NCBI RefSeq assembly: GCF_009848685.1
Contig: NZ_WXTX01000012.1
Location: 1-63,743, forward strand
Length of the DNA stretch: 63,743 nt
Reading direction: 5' to 3'
Source: Andreprevotia sp. IGB-42
GTDB lineage: Bacteria > Pseudomonadota > Gammaproteobacteria > Burkholderiales > Chitinibacteraceae
In this document: piece after piece, positions 50,045-58,718 of the stretch
Layout of the letters: the number at the start of each line of letters is the position of its first letter
How positions within the stretch are numbered: position 1 is the stretch's first letter
The notes under the pieces: model-generated
Told to the model about the DNA's origin: nothing
What the model saw: only the letters and a program-made list of their open reading frames with translations
The model's database searches: none
Program-made: the position numbers and the translations under genes

Positions 50045-50947
50045 ATGGACAGTCTCTTCAGTGCCAAGCGCATTTTCAATACAATGGATTGGTTGGAAGG
50101 GAAGATGCATCAGGATTACAATCTTGATGACTTGGCCCGTCGTGCCAATTACTCCAAGTATCACTTTGAACGCCTTTTTTCCGAACAAGTCGGCCAATCG
50201 CCCTTTGAATATCTTCGTCGGCGCAAGTTGCTCATCGCAGGCATGCGCGTGCGTCACGAATCCAGTTCGATAACACAAATTGCACTGGAAAGCGGCTTTG
50301 CCAATAGCGCATCCTTTGCCAAGTCTTTTCGTCAGCAGTTTGGCTATTGCGCCCGCGACTGGCGCCACGGTGCCTGGCGTAGTTTCATGGACGCAAACCG
50401 CTATCAATCTTCCAGTCCGGCTAAGAGCGGAACCGCACCGACTTGGCTACATTGGTCGGAAGCGCTGGAGCCTACTCCGGTTAACTTGATCCATATTGAA
50501 AAACTGCACGCTTTTTCCTATATCTACAAACGCTGGATTGGTGAAGTTTGTTACACACTGAAACGTGATCTTGTTCATGAAATCATCGATGATGCCGAAT
50601 TTTCCACACTATCCGATGTAGTCTCATATTGCGCTGTTGTACGTGAGGATAATGGATTGGTGCCCGCAGCATTGCTGATGTTTGATTTTGGCATACTTAA
50701 CGTTGTTCCCGAGCAGTTCCAAAATCCGCCCCCGGGGTTTCAAACCGGCGTCATCGTTGGCGGTGAGTATGCTTGCATGCCTTATGCCGGCTCAATTCCG
50801 CATTGGCGCTGGATGCACGATCTGTGGCTGGATCGACAGCGCAACTATATACTTGACGCCAGTAGGCCCTATTTGGCCATCGGCAAAGTGAAAAATGACC
50901 TGCATAGCGGAAAATTGCTTTTACCGGTCAAGCCCAGTGGCTATTAG
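50045..50947 (+). CDS. AraC-type regulator with GyrI-like ligand domain
   Basis: 300 residues. The N-terminal 110 hold the two helix-turn-helices (YNLDDLARRANYSKYHFERL, ITQIALESGFANSASFAKSF) and about 140-300 is a GyrI/AraC-effector-binding-like domain (VNLIHIEKLHAFSYIYKRW, VIVGGEYACMPYAG). Codon use and base composition are more AT-rich than in neighbouring genes. Relatives such as Rob/SoxS-type proteins respond to small molecules through this domain. Start 50045 is the first ATG before the HTH; the ribosome site is weak. No obvious target is adjacent. Confidence 0.88.
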   Translation: MDSLFSAKRIFNTMDWLEGKMHQDYNLDDLARRANYSKYHFERLFSEQVGQSPFEYLRRRKLLIAGMRVRHESSSITQIALESGFANSASFAKSFRQQFGYCARDWRHGAWRSFMDANRYQSSSPAKSGTAPTWLHWSEALEPTPVNLIHIEKLHAFSYIYKRWIGEVCYTLKRDLVHEIIDDAEFSTLSDVVSYCAVVREDNGLVPAALLMFDFGILNVVPEQFQNPPPGFQTGVIVGGEYACMPYAGSIPHWRWMHDLWLDRQRNYILDASRPYLAIGKVKNDLHSGKLLLPVKPSGY

Positions 50948-51357
50948 ATGAGCAAGAAACCGGGGCTTTTTCTAATTCGATCAAGCACAATCAGCTTTGA
51001 AACCATCAGTTTTCCAGCACCGTAAATCATTCCATTAAAAATCTGGCCGCTCTCCGATCCGGATATATAAAATCGGCAAAACATTACATTTTCGAACAAT
51101 CATATTTTTCAGAAAAACCCACCCACATTCAATCGATTCTTATGCTATAAATCCCCAACCTCACACCATTTCACCTTCAATTCAAGCCACACTTATCAGC
51201 ATCGGAAAATATCAGAAAAACGCCAAATCAATTTTGGGACAACTTGAATATTTCCGCATCCTTTTCATCACCATAGAGGTCCGTACGAGCCGAAGCATTC
51301 ATTAAGATATGCAGCCTCTGTCAAACAAATCTCTGCGGTGCATTTCTTACACATCAT
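50948..51357. other. AT-rich spacer inside the island
   Basis: 410 bases with no gene or structure I can support. Base composition is markedly AT-rich. It separates the AraC-type gene from the convergent TPR gene. Confidence 0.5.
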
Positions 51358-51756
51358 TCAATATGTTTTTTTGAAATGTTGTATCGCATCATTGCATTTC
51401 TCCACCATATGATGCGCAGCATTGGGAGAGCGTATAAATTCCCGCAAAATCGCCTCTGCCTTTTCAAAACGCCCACAATTAGCATGTGCTAGTGCTCTCC
51501 AGAAAAAAACCTCCTCAGTACCTTGCCCTCCGAGTTGCTCGGCATGCCTGAAAGCCATGATGCTTTCTTCGAAACGCTCCAGCGCAAACAACGCTTCCCC
51601 TCGGAAGCGATGACTCATCCCCAGCTCTGGTGCAATTTCAATACAACGATCTATTTCCCTGAGCGCACGCTCATAATCACTGCCCTGAAAGAAAGCCAAT
51701 GCTCTTTGGCCAGATGATTCGATTTCCGATTGTTTACGTTTGAATATCCCAAACAT
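51358..51756 (-). CDS. TPR-repeat protein
   Basis: 132 residues from ATG 51756, which has a gaggggg ribosome site. Helical repeats typical of TPR: ALAFFQGSDYERALREIDRC, GEALFALERFEESIMAFRHA and ALAHANCGRFEKAEAILREF. No signal peptide. Such proteins bind partners; none is evident next to it. AT-rich like the rest of the island. In-frame codons upstream to 51792 are unlikely to be used. Confidence 0.75.
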   Translation of the reverse strand: MFGIFKRKQSEIESSGQRALAFFQGSDYERALREIDRCIEIAPELGMSHRFRGEALFALERFEESIMAFRHAEQLGGQGTEEVFFWRALAHANCGRFEKAEAILREFIRSPNAAHHMVEKCNDAIQHFKKTY

Positions 51757-52011
51757 GATGATTACCCCCTCTGACAATTTCACAATTATCATGAATACAC
51801 TTCAATCGAACAGATCAATAGCCACGCAATATGCAACTCCAATCGAACCCCTCGCAACTCTGGCTGTCACACAAGCGCACTTCAGCTCTCGCGATACGCA
51901 TGCAATTCGATTTTATGCAAAACCATTTCAAGACTGGAGCAACAAAAAATTCAAACAATTCTCATAGATTAATCAACATATAGAAGGTGATACAAATAGC
52001 AATCACGCCCA

Positions 52012-52329
52012 TTATTGAAACAAAACAAATGCAATGACCCCACAATATACAAGTGTAATCATGCTGCTGAAAATCGCACCTGTACGCGCAGAAGTATTGT
52101 AACTATCTCTATGCACTTCTCTCCATGCAAATATCATGTCGACTGTTGATAGGACAGCGAAAAGCGGCACCAGTATCAATGCAACCATAGCAACCATGAA
52201 TCCAGGGCCAAAGTGCTGACCATCCCGTGTACATGCGGGCAAGCTGATCAAATAAAGACTGATCGCGATTCTAAGAAAAACTCTCCAGGGAAGGTCGTCT
52301 TCGGAACCTTGAGGGTTATTGTCTTCCAT
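52012..52329 (-). CDS. Small membrane protein
   Basis: 105 residues from ATG 52329; a longer version from 52428 would add 33 residues with no ribosome site. Three hydrophobic segments (VFLRIAISLYLISLPAC, GFMVAMVALILVPLFAVLST, GAIFSSMITLVYCGVIAFVL) with a DNNPQGSEDD acidic head. No family recognised. AT-rich, same strand as the TPR gene, 255 bases upstream of it. The orientation suggests possible co-transcription. Confidence 0.55.
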   Translation of the reverse strand: MEDNNPQGSEDDLPWRVFLRIAISLYLISLPACTRDGQHFGPGFMVAMVALILVPLFAVLSTVDMIFAWREVHRDSYNTSARTGAIFSSMITLVYCGVIAFVLFQ

Positions 52330-52580
52330 TTTCAATTCCAGGTTATGAATGCGTACAAAAAACCATCCACTCAACCCTTGGGGCAGATTATCTTTGGCAT
52401 CTTGCGATAAAATATCTAGCATCTGCACCGGTTTAGCCCACGCAAAATCTCTCTACCAAAGCACGTTTGGTAACATTTTGATCAGCCCGGATTGATAACG
52501 CCTCCGGACCGATAACTTGCATCCCTCCAATATCTGTGGGTCTAGCCAATCAACAAGGTTAATCAGATTTTCCGGCGTAT

Positions 52581-52865
52581 TTGAATATTTTTTCCGGAAC
52601 AGAACATGAACAATGCCAAAGAATTACCAGAAAAACTTGTCCTGAATTGCGGTTTTACGCGTTCGTGATGGATGCTAGCGGGCATGTTTGCCTCACCTCA
52701 GAACCAGCTCTCGCTGATGGACAGCTGATGCTGCGTGCGGCACAGTGGATCGGCGCAACAAGGATGCCGTGTAAACTGATACGACCCGATAGCCAACAAT
52801 GGCTGGTCCTATTGGATATAAACGCCACCTATCGGCGACCACCTCGCCCAACGGTCAGCCTCTAG
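52581..52865 (+). CDS. Doubtful small hypothetical protein
   Basis: A 94-codon frame that opens with TTG; the first in-frame ATG (52668) would give 65 residues. The stretch FYAFVMDASGHVCLTSEPAL looks protein-like, but there is no recognisable family, ribosome site or partner. It ends 90 bases before the right flanking repeat. It may be a remnant. Confidence 0.25.
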   Translation: MNIFSGTEHEQCQRITRKTCPELRFYAFVMDASGHVCLTSEPALADGQLMLRAAQWIGATRMPCKLIRPDSQQWLVLLDINATYRRPPRPTVSL

Positions 52866-52954
52866 CGACACTCACGGTTGTAAATCATGCAGATCCGAGC
52901 TGAACTTTCCGCTACACATCCCCATGAGTATCTGGCTGGAGCAGATATTCCTCA

Positions 52955-53053
52955 GCGGGTGCGGTAATTGTCATGTGCACAACACCACGTCAAGCCGGAA
53001 CAGCCGTCCGGTCATGATTTGGGCACAATCGAGGCTGTTGCAGCTCGTTTCCC
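52955..53053 (+). repeat. Island-flanking direct repeat, right copy
   Basis: 99 bases, the partner of 49651-49748. It ends 8 bases before the first possible start of the lipoprotein gene, so here it probably supplies that gene's promoter. In the undisturbed chromosome a single copy would have served both that gene and cytX divergently. Confidence 0.85.
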
Positions 53054-53078
53054 GGATGCCATGCCACGTATCGACCCC

Positions 53079-54131
53079 ATGCCCCGCATCAAGCGTTGCC
53101 TGCTGCTTTCCAGCGTGCTGCTGCTGGCAGCGTGCGCCAGCATCGGCCCCACCACGCTGGTGGATGATCGCTTGCGCTATACGCTGTCTGCCGCGCAATC
53201 ACTGGAAGAACAGCTGCTGCTCAATATCGTGCGGGCACGCCATGCGGAAGCACCGAGCTTTGTGGAAGTCAGCCAGATCGTGGGCAGCTACGAGCTGACG
53301 CGCGAAGTGAGCGTGGGCGGCGAAATCCACCCGCAGGATACCGCCGGCTTCATGAGCCTGGGCAGCAGCGCCAGGCTGGCTGACCGCCCTACCGTCACTT
53401 ATTCGCCGCTGGGTGGCGAGCACTTTGCCCGCGCAGTGATGGCCCCGGTGCCCATCGACGCAGTGCTGTCGCTGATCCAATCCGGCTGGGCGGCCGATGC
53501 GGTATTGGAAATGCTGGTGCGCTCGGTCAACGGTATCCAGAACCGCTTACCGCGGCTGGACCACCCGCTGGCGGCAGACCCGCGCTACGCGGAACTCAAA
53601 ACGCTGATGCGCCAGTTGCAGGATGAAGGCGCAATCGAATTCCGCATCCACAAGCGCGGGCAACAAGCGCAATCGCTATTCATCATGCTGCGCAAACCGG
53701 CCACCGCAGCAGCGGCCAGCCATCTGGCTACATTGCATCAGTTGCTGGACCTGCCCTCTGATATGCAGGAACTGCCCATCACCGCCGGCCTGCTGGCCGG
53801 GCAGCGCGGCGAAGTTGCCATCTATACCTATTCGCTGATGCAGGTATTGATCTCCCAATCCGAGCAGATCGATCTGCCGCCTGCGCATGTAGCCGGCAAG
53901 CTGGTGCCCATGCGGGCGCCGGGCGAGGTGCCGGAACGCATGCATATCCACAGCGGTGAAACCCAGCCCGCCGATGCGGCAGTGAGCGTGCGTTACCGCA
54001 GTCACTGGTACTGGATTGCTGCTGACGACCGGCGCTCCAAAACCATCATGATGGCGATGGCGGTGATTTACCGGCTGCTGGAATCGGGCAACCAGGGTAA
54101 TGCGCCCTTGCTGACCTTGCCCGCCAATTAG
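53079..54131 (+). CDS. Lipoprotein of unknown function
   Basis: 350 residues from ATG 53079; ATG 53061 is also possible. Signal peptide with lipobox LAAC. The mature part has a helical front (LEEQLLLNIVRARHAEAPSF) and no catalytic pattern I know. Similar lipoproteins occur in proteobacteria without a role assigned, as I recall. It is probably the original neighbour of cytX before the island entered. Its stop overlaps the stop of the convergent YdjM-like gene by 4 bases. Confidence 0.8.
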   Translation: MPRIKRCLLLSSVLLLAACASIGPTTLVDDRLRYTLSAAQSLEEQLLLNIVRARHAEAPSFVEVSQIVGSYELTREVSVGGEIHPQDTAGFMSLGSSARLADRPTVTYSPLGGEHFARAVMAPVPIDAVLSLIQSGWAADAVLEMLVRSVNGIQNRLPRLDHPLAADPRYAELKTLMRQLQDEGAIEFRIHKRGQQAQSLFIMLRKPATAAAASHLATLHQLLDLPSDMQELPITAGLLAGQRGEVAIYTYSLMQVLISQSEQIDLPPAHVAGKLVPMRAPGEVPERMHIHSGETQPADAAVSVRYRSHWYWIAADDRRSKTIMMAMAVIYRLLESGNQGNAPLLTLPAN

Positions 54132-54667
54132 GCGTTACCAACCTTGGCCTGCGGGTTTGCCACAGGAGAGGCTGCCGGCTTCTTGAACCAGAGATAGCCC
54201 GCCCACGCCACCAGCAGCAGCTCCAGCCCGAACGACCAGTGCAGCAGGAAGTTGAGCCACCAGGGGTGATAGAGCGCCGGCACGGTGGCCAGCGCAAATG
54301 GCCGGTCTATAAACGGTGCCAGCCACCAGATATCGCCAACGATGCTATCGAGCAACAGGTGAATAAAGCCGGACACGGTAAACAGCACTGCGTAGATGCC
54401 CAAGCGGGAACGGGTGCGTGTGTTGGCATACAGCAGCAGTGCACCCGACAGCAGCCCAAGCCAGAAAATCGGGAAATGCGAGAAATAGCGGTGGTGATGC
54501 GTGCTGCGGTGATCAATCAGGTGAAAATAGAACATGTCCAGATCGGGCGCGACGGCACCGAACAGCCCCCAGAACATATACCAGCGGTAATGGCCGATCT
54601 GCCCGCTGAACTTGCGGTAACTGAGCTTGGCCAGCACGTAGCCGGCGGGCAGGTGCCCGATGATCAT
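54128..54667 (-). CDS. YdjM-like membrane-bound metal-dependent hydrolase (DUF457)
   Basis: 179 residues with four or five hydrophobic segments. The metal-site pattern is clear: MIIGHLPAGYV at the start, APDLDMFYFHL, HHHRYFSH and IHLLLDS. Family members are inner-membrane proteins of unclear substrate, some LexA-controlled. No LexA box is seen here. It lies downstream of the small two-TM gene on the same strand. Likely a stand-alone gene. Confidence 0.85.
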   Translation of the reverse strand: MIIGHLPAGYVLAKLSYRKFSGQIGHYRWYMFWGLFGAVAPDLDMFYFHLIDHRSTHHHRYFSHFPIFWLGLLSGALLLYANTRTRSRLGIYAVLFTVSGFIHLLLDSIVGDIWWLAPFIDRPFALATVPALYHPWWLNFLLHWSFGLELLLVAWAGYLWFKKPAASPVANPQAKVGNA

Positions 54668-54797
54668 GATTCAATGCCCGATATCAATGGCTGGTAGACA
54701 GTACATGGCCGGCTGGCCCGAGCCAGCCGGCGCAACGGTATGCACCTGCGCTGCCAGCGCCGGCTGCATGGTGCCTGCATGGCAAGCAGTGCATGCA

Positions 54798-55019
54798 TTA
54801 CTTTTTGCGTGAGCCGATCACCAGTACGGCCACGCCGCCCACCAGCAATGCCCAGCCCAGCGGCGCCGGCAGCGGCACGCGCTTTTCCGTCTCCGCGGTG
54901 GCCTTGAGCGGGCCGATCTCGAATACTTTCTCTTCCGTCTTGTAGCTGAAATGACCCAGCGCCAGTATGCCCGCGCCCAGCACGATCAGGATGATGCCGA
55001 TAATCATCGGTGCTTTCAT
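54798..55019 (-). CDS. Small two-helix membrane protein
   Basis: 73 residues from ATG 55019 (ggggagag upstream). Two membrane helices (MIIGIILIVLGAGILALGHF and GWALLVGGVAVLVIG) joined by a charged loop with EKVFEIGPLKATAETEK. Topology suggests both ends on the same side. Common in proteobacteria as a hypothetical protein; function unknown. It is divergent from dinB and 130 bases before the YdjM-like gene on the same strand. Confidence 0.75.
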   Translation of the reverse strand: MKAPMIIGIILIVLGAGILALGHFSYKTEEKVFEIGPLKATAETEKRVPLPAPLGWALLVGGVAVLVIGSRKK

Positions 55020-55171
55020 TATTGTTCTCTCCCCGGTTTGCAGATGCCTGACATGGCAATTGCGTAGCGAGTTTACCACTGACCGCGATGCTTGCCGGTG
55101 ACACACAATTCACAAGCAAAGCATATAGAACGATCGTACAATACAGCCATCTTCCAGCCTAGCTGCCACCC

Positions 55172-56248
55172 GTGCGCAAGATCATCCACATCGATTGCGA
55201 TTGCTTTTACGCCTCGGTCGAAATGCGTGACCGGCCCGAGCTGCGCGACGTGCCGCTGGGCATAGGTGGCAAGGCCGAGCACCGCGGCGTGATTGCCACC
55301 TGCAACTACCCGGCACGGCGCTTCGGCATCCACTCCGCCATGCCCACGGTGACCGCGTTCAAGCGCTGCCCGGATCTGGTGCTGCTGCCGCCGGATTTCG
55401 AACGCTATCGCGCCGCATCGCGTGCGGTGCATGCCATCTTCCGCGACTACACCGATCTGATCGAGCCGTTGTCGCTGGATGAAGCCTATCTGGACGTCAG
55501 CAATGCCACGCGCTGCCATGGCAGCGCCACGCTGATTGCCGAGGAAATCCGCGCCCGCATCGAAGCCGAGGTGGGCATTACCGCCAGCGCCGGCATTGCC
55601 AGCAACAAGCTGATCGCCAAGATTGCCAGTGACTGGCACAAGCCCAACGGGCAGTTCGTGGTACTGCCAGACGAGATCGATGCGTTCATCCTGCCGCTAG
55701 CGGTGAAAAAGCTGTGGGGCGTAGGCAAGGTGACCGCCGCGCGGCTCAATGCCGCCGGCGCTGAAACCTGTGCCGACCTGCAGCAGTGGCCGGAGGAAAA
55801 ACTGGCGCGTGAATTCGGCAAGATGGGGTTATCGCTATACCGGCAATGCCGCGGCATCGACCACCGCAAGGTGGAACCCAACCAGGTTCGCAAATCGTTA
55901 TCGGTGGAAAACACCTATTCCAACGATCTGCCGGACCTCGCTGCCTGCCATGCGGCGCTGCCTGCGCTCTGGGATGATTTCAGCCGCCGCTTTGCCCGTT
56001 GCGATACCGTGCCGCATAAAACCTTTGTAAAAATCAAATTCAACGACTTCACGCAAACCACCATGGAATGCGTGCACAGCGCCCCCACGCCCGAGATATT
56101 CGCCCAGTTGCTGGGTGAAGCATGGCAGCGCAAAGGCATCCCCGCCCGTTTGCTGGGCATCGGCGTGCGCTTCGAGGAAAACCACGCCAAGCCAAGACCG
56201 CCCAGCGCCAGCCTGCCATTGTGGGAAGAAGCAGATCAAACGCATTGA
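55172..56248 (+). CDS. dinB: DNA polymerase IV
   Basis: 358 residues from GTG 55172. Y-family motifs: IHIDCDCFYASVEMRD (first catalytic Asp), SLDEAYLDVS (catalytic Asp-Glu), ITASAGIASNKLIAKIASDW. The little-finger domain and a short C-terminal tail with ASLPLWE, a plausible clamp-binding peptide, follow. Translesion polymerase. The upstream spacer shows no convincing LexA box. Length and order of domains are complete. Confidence 0.95.
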   Translation: MRKIIHIDCDCFYASVEMRDRPELRDVPLGIGGKAEHRGVIATCNYPARRFGIHSAMPTVTAFKRCPDLVLLPPDFERYRAASRAVHAIFRDYTDLIEPLSLDEAYLDVSNATRCHGSATLIAEEIRARIEAEVGITASAGIASNKLIAKIASDWHKPNGQFVVLPDEIDAFILPLAVKKLWGVGKVTAARLNAAGAETCADLQQWPEEKLAREFGKMGLSLYRQCRGIDHRKVEPNQVRKSLSVENTYSNDLPDLAACHAALPALWDDFSRRFARCDTVPHKTFVKIKFNDFTQTTMECVHSAPTPEIFAQLLGEAWQRKGIPARLLGIGVRFEENHAKPRPPSASLPLWEEADQTH

Positions 56249-56351
56249 CCGGCAGCGCGCACCCGCTTTGCAGTCGCCCGGCAATCGCCTACAGTGAGCT
56301 TCCTTGCCCACCCTGCTCTCTGTGGGCAGATCGATAGAAGCCCTCGCTACC

Positions 56352-56672
56352 ATGACCGAACCACCTATCAACCTCGCGGCCTACCGCAAGCGACGCACCC
56401 GACAGCAACGCCGTGGCCCTCTGGCGTGGCTGCGCAACTGGCGCACACGCCGCCAGCCAACGACCACGCATGCACCGGGCACTTGCGTGCGTTGCGGCCA
56501 TGCACTGGCAAAGGAAGCAAGCTGGTGCCAGCATTGCGGCGTGCATTACACGCGGCCGGAATCAGCTGACGATCTGGACGATGCCCGCCCGGCATGGGTG
56601 AACAAGGTTGCGGTGCTGGTGTTGATTGGATTGATAGCAATGGTGTTGCTGCCGCTGCTTGCTTCAGTCTGA
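56352..56672 (+). CDS. Zinc-ribbon protein with C-terminal membrane anchor
   Basis: 106 residues. Basic N-terminus (AAYRKRRTRQQRRG), then a zinc ribbon with two Cys-x2-Cys knuckles (CVRCGHALAKEASWCQHCG) and a C-terminal hydrophobic segment (VAVLVLIGLIAMVLLPLLA). It resembles small tail-anchored zinc-ribbon proteins of unknown role. It follows dinB by about 100 bases on the same strand, so co-transcription is possible. The Arg-rich head may bind nucleic acid (inference). Confidence 0.75.
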   Translation: MTEPPINLAAYRKRRTRQQRRGPLAWLRNWRTRRQPTTTHAPGTCVRCGHALAKEASWCQHCGVHYTRPESADDLDDARPAWVNKVAVLVLIGLIAMVLLPLLASV

Positions 56673-56763
56673 ACAAACGTTAGCCAAGTGGCTTGGGCTA
56701 GTGAAAACATTGGCTGAAGTCGGCGGGCAAGTTCAAGGAGTCTTGCCAGCAGGGCACCCGGCT

Positions 56764-57084
56764 TTATGCAAAGAGCACCATGGCGCCAAGCAAGAGGGCT
56801 ATCCCGATCAGAAAAACAAACAGCCAGATGATGTTTTCTTGCCATGGCGCGAGCTGACGTTGATTCAATTTGGCCCCCAGTTGTTTGGCAGGCAAGCCGG
56901 TTGCGAGTTCGGCAAGTCCTATAAGGGCAAACGCACCGGGAAGACCCAATATAACGACTCCGCCTCCCATGGGAAATGAATGCCAATTGATGCTGATCCA
57001 ATAAAACACAAGCCAAAGGAGTGCGGCAATGCATCCGCATCCAAAGAATTTAATGGCCCCAAACGCGCATACGCCCGCTTTCAT
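56764..57084 (-). CDS. Small membrane protein
   Basis: 106 residues with three hydrophobic segments (IAALLWLVFYWISINW, GGGVVILGLPGAFALIGLAE, IIWLFVFLIGIALLLGAMV). No family recognised. The DNA is more AT-rich than dinB on its left. It is convergent with the zinc-ribbon gene. Start ATG 57084; the 5' spacer contains a long inverted repeat. Confidence 0.6.
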   Translation of the reverse strand: MKAGVCAFGAIKFFGCGCIAALLWLVFYWISINWHSFPMGGGVVILGLPGAFALIGLAELATGLPAKQLGAKLNQRQLAPWQENIIWLFVFLIGIALLLGAMVLFA

Positions 57085-57105
57085 GCTTGCTCCCGAAGTG
57101 AAATC

Positions 57106-57215
57106 TCAAGGGGACTTCCAAAAACCTCGATTTTCAACCGCCGTGCGCATGTAACCTATTGATTTATATCAGTGGTTTTTTATGGGAAAAGGGGTTTTTG
57201 GAAGTACCCTCAAGG
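57106..57215. repeat. Inverted-repeat element
   Basis: acttccaaaaacc (57114-57126) and ggtttttggaagt (57193-57205) are exact inverted repeats; flanking ctcaagggg and accctcaag extend the similarity with a bulge. The gap between them is about 66 bases. It may be a small non-autonomous element. No gene inside; 57085-57329 otherwise empty. Confidence 0.45.
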
Positions 57216-57329
57216 CTTAGAAGTTACTTCAAACCCGCAGATTCAGGTCGCAGCAGATTGCCACATTTAACCTGCCTCTTTAATAAACGGCAATAGTACG
57301 CTGCCTGTTTTCACATAATTCATGGCTTG

Positions 57330-57902
57330 TCAGAACAGTTGCCACCAGCGTTTCTTCATCAGGCCAGGATAACGCTTTGCCAACGCTTCATAGCCATAAG
57401 CTTTGAATAAATCATCTTCCATGTAGTCGCACGACCAAGCCAGCCAGTCAGTGGATACATATTTTTCCTCTACATCCACAAGGATGCCCTTGCTTATTCT
57501 TCCCAGGAACCGTGTCGACGCATTGAAAATCAGATTGATCACAGGGTTCAGCTCCCGCTGACCAGACAGGGTAACGCAATGCAGCTGCAAAAGCCGATCA
57601 TGCGTATCATTTGCATGATCATAGCCGTCGAAACTCGCCACCAGTTCAGCAACGGCATGTTCAAGCTGCAGGAAGCATGCCATGTCCGCTGGAAATCCTG
57701 GCGTATATATCCGGATGTCAGTGCCGTCTTTTATCTCGAATTTCAGATTCAAATTGAATTGCCTGCTTTCTCTTTTTAATGCGGACACCCAATCATCCAG
57801 CTTCATATCAATATTGCCAAAAACATGAAACTTCTGGAACAGGCTCATCCTCTCCTCTTGCACTGCCTTGAATCTGCTTTTTCTTTCCTGTTTGGTTAGC
57901 AT
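57330..57902 (-). CDS. Hypothetical protein near the T6SS cluster
   Basis: 190 residues from ATG 57902 (tggag upstream; the frame is open to 57941). Soluble, mixed charge, many aromatic residues (DWLAWSCDYMEDDLFKAYGY, KKRWWQLF at the end). No family recognised. AT-rich relative to dinB and tssH. Genes of this kind next to type VI clusters are often immunity proteins or effectors, but nothing in the sequence proves it. Confidence 0.65.
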   Translation of the reverse strand: MLTKQERKSRFKAVQEERMSLFQKFHVFGNIDMKLDDWVSALKRESRQFNLNLKFEIKDGTDIRIYTPGFPADMACFLQLEHAVAELVASFDGYDHANDTHDRLLQLHCVTLSGQRELNPVINLIFNASTRFLGRISKGILVDVEEKYVSTDWLAWSCDYMEDDLFKAYGYEALAKRYPGLMKKRWWQLF

Positions 57903-58149
57903 GAACGCTCCAGAAATGCTTTTCACAAAGTACCAACCCAAGTTTATCTGTGTGCGGAAAGATTGAACCGGGTGCCCAAACCAAAGCTGATGTTTTATAG
58001 TGCATCAAGCTGGATCAGTCAAAAACGAAACACTTGAAGCATGCAGCACTGATGAATTTGACAAAATGACTTGCGCACCCTCTTTTAACAGGAAAAATCC
58101 AATAGCAGGCCAATGGAAAATCAGCGATGTCCGTCAATTGCTTTTCCAT

Positions 58150-58602
58150 TCAAGCCAAGTTCGCCCATTTTTGCAAAGCTTCCAGCGCGGCATCGGGCTG
58201 ATCTCCACTGACGCGAATCAGAAAAGCAACAATAACGCGCTGTTCAACCGGCCTGAAGCGCTGCCATCTGCCAGCAAAGCCGGGGCGGCTGGGGTCAGCC
58301 TTGGGTGGTAACAGTTTTGCCTGCAGCGTATCAATCAACACGTCGGCCGTTACCGGATCATCCAGCACTGCCAGCATGAATGCGGGCAGGAAGTAACAGA
58401 ATGCTTCATCGGTAGAGAAATGCAGCGCGGACTCGTGCGTGCGCAGCTGCTGCACGCCGAGATCTGCCCAGCGTTTATCGGTGAACCATGCATCGGTGCC
58501 TTCATCGTCGTAAGTGGCGACGGTCAAAGCGCCTGCGGGATAGCGGCGCTGCTGGAATGCAGCGCGTATCTGCACTGAAAGATCGGCGACTGCGCTCTGC
58601 AT
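58150..58602 (-). CDS. Hypothetical protein (DUF6714-like)
   Basis: 150 residues. ADLSVQIRAAFQQRRYPAGA at the start, and a hallmark AFCYFLPAFMLAVLDDP in the middle that resembles DUF6714 proteins. Soluble. Downstream of tssH on the same strand but with a terminator between, so separately expressed. Family members are often found beside toxins and may be immunity proteins (inference). No catalytic motif. Confidence 0.6.
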   Translation of the reverse strand: MQSAVADLSVQIRAAFQQRRYPAGALTVATYDDEGTDAWFTDKRWADLGVQQLRTHESALHFSTDEAFCYFLPAFMLAVLDDPVTADVLIDTLQAKLLPPKADPSRPGFAGRWQRFRPVEQRVIVAFLIRVSGDQPDAALEALQKWANLA

Positions 58603-58655
58603 GCGGCCTCCAGTTGGGTGCGCTGATCAATGCTCAGAGACTTGGCCTCTGTTTG

Positions 58656-58689
58656 CAAAAAGCGAACCGTGGCATTCACCGCGGTTCGC
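58656..58689 (-). terminator. Terminator after tssH
   Basis: Stem gcgaaccgcgg / ccacggttcgc around tgaatg, followed by ttttt on the minus strand. It lies 30 bases past the tssH stop. Confidence 0.75.
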
Positions 58690-58718
58690 GTTCACAAAAT
58701 CAGCCCCGCCGCAGCGAA

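Larger units (their letters stand above)
49651..53053. other. AT-richer segment bracketed by ~98-bp direct repeats
   Basis: A 3.3-kb stretch of lower GC content (by eye) than both sides, with an AraC/GyrI-type regulator, a TPR protein, a small membrane protein and a doubtful small gene. Its borders are two nearly identical direct repeats (49651-49748 and 52955-53053). No integrase or transposase is visible inside. It looks like an insertion that duplicated the region upstream of cytX, or a circular element integrated by recombination. Confidence 0.65.

Noticed and set aside
55081-55171. Possible LexA box before dinB
   Set aside because: gaacgatcgtac is a near-palindrome but does not match the CTGT-N8-ACAG box of this group.
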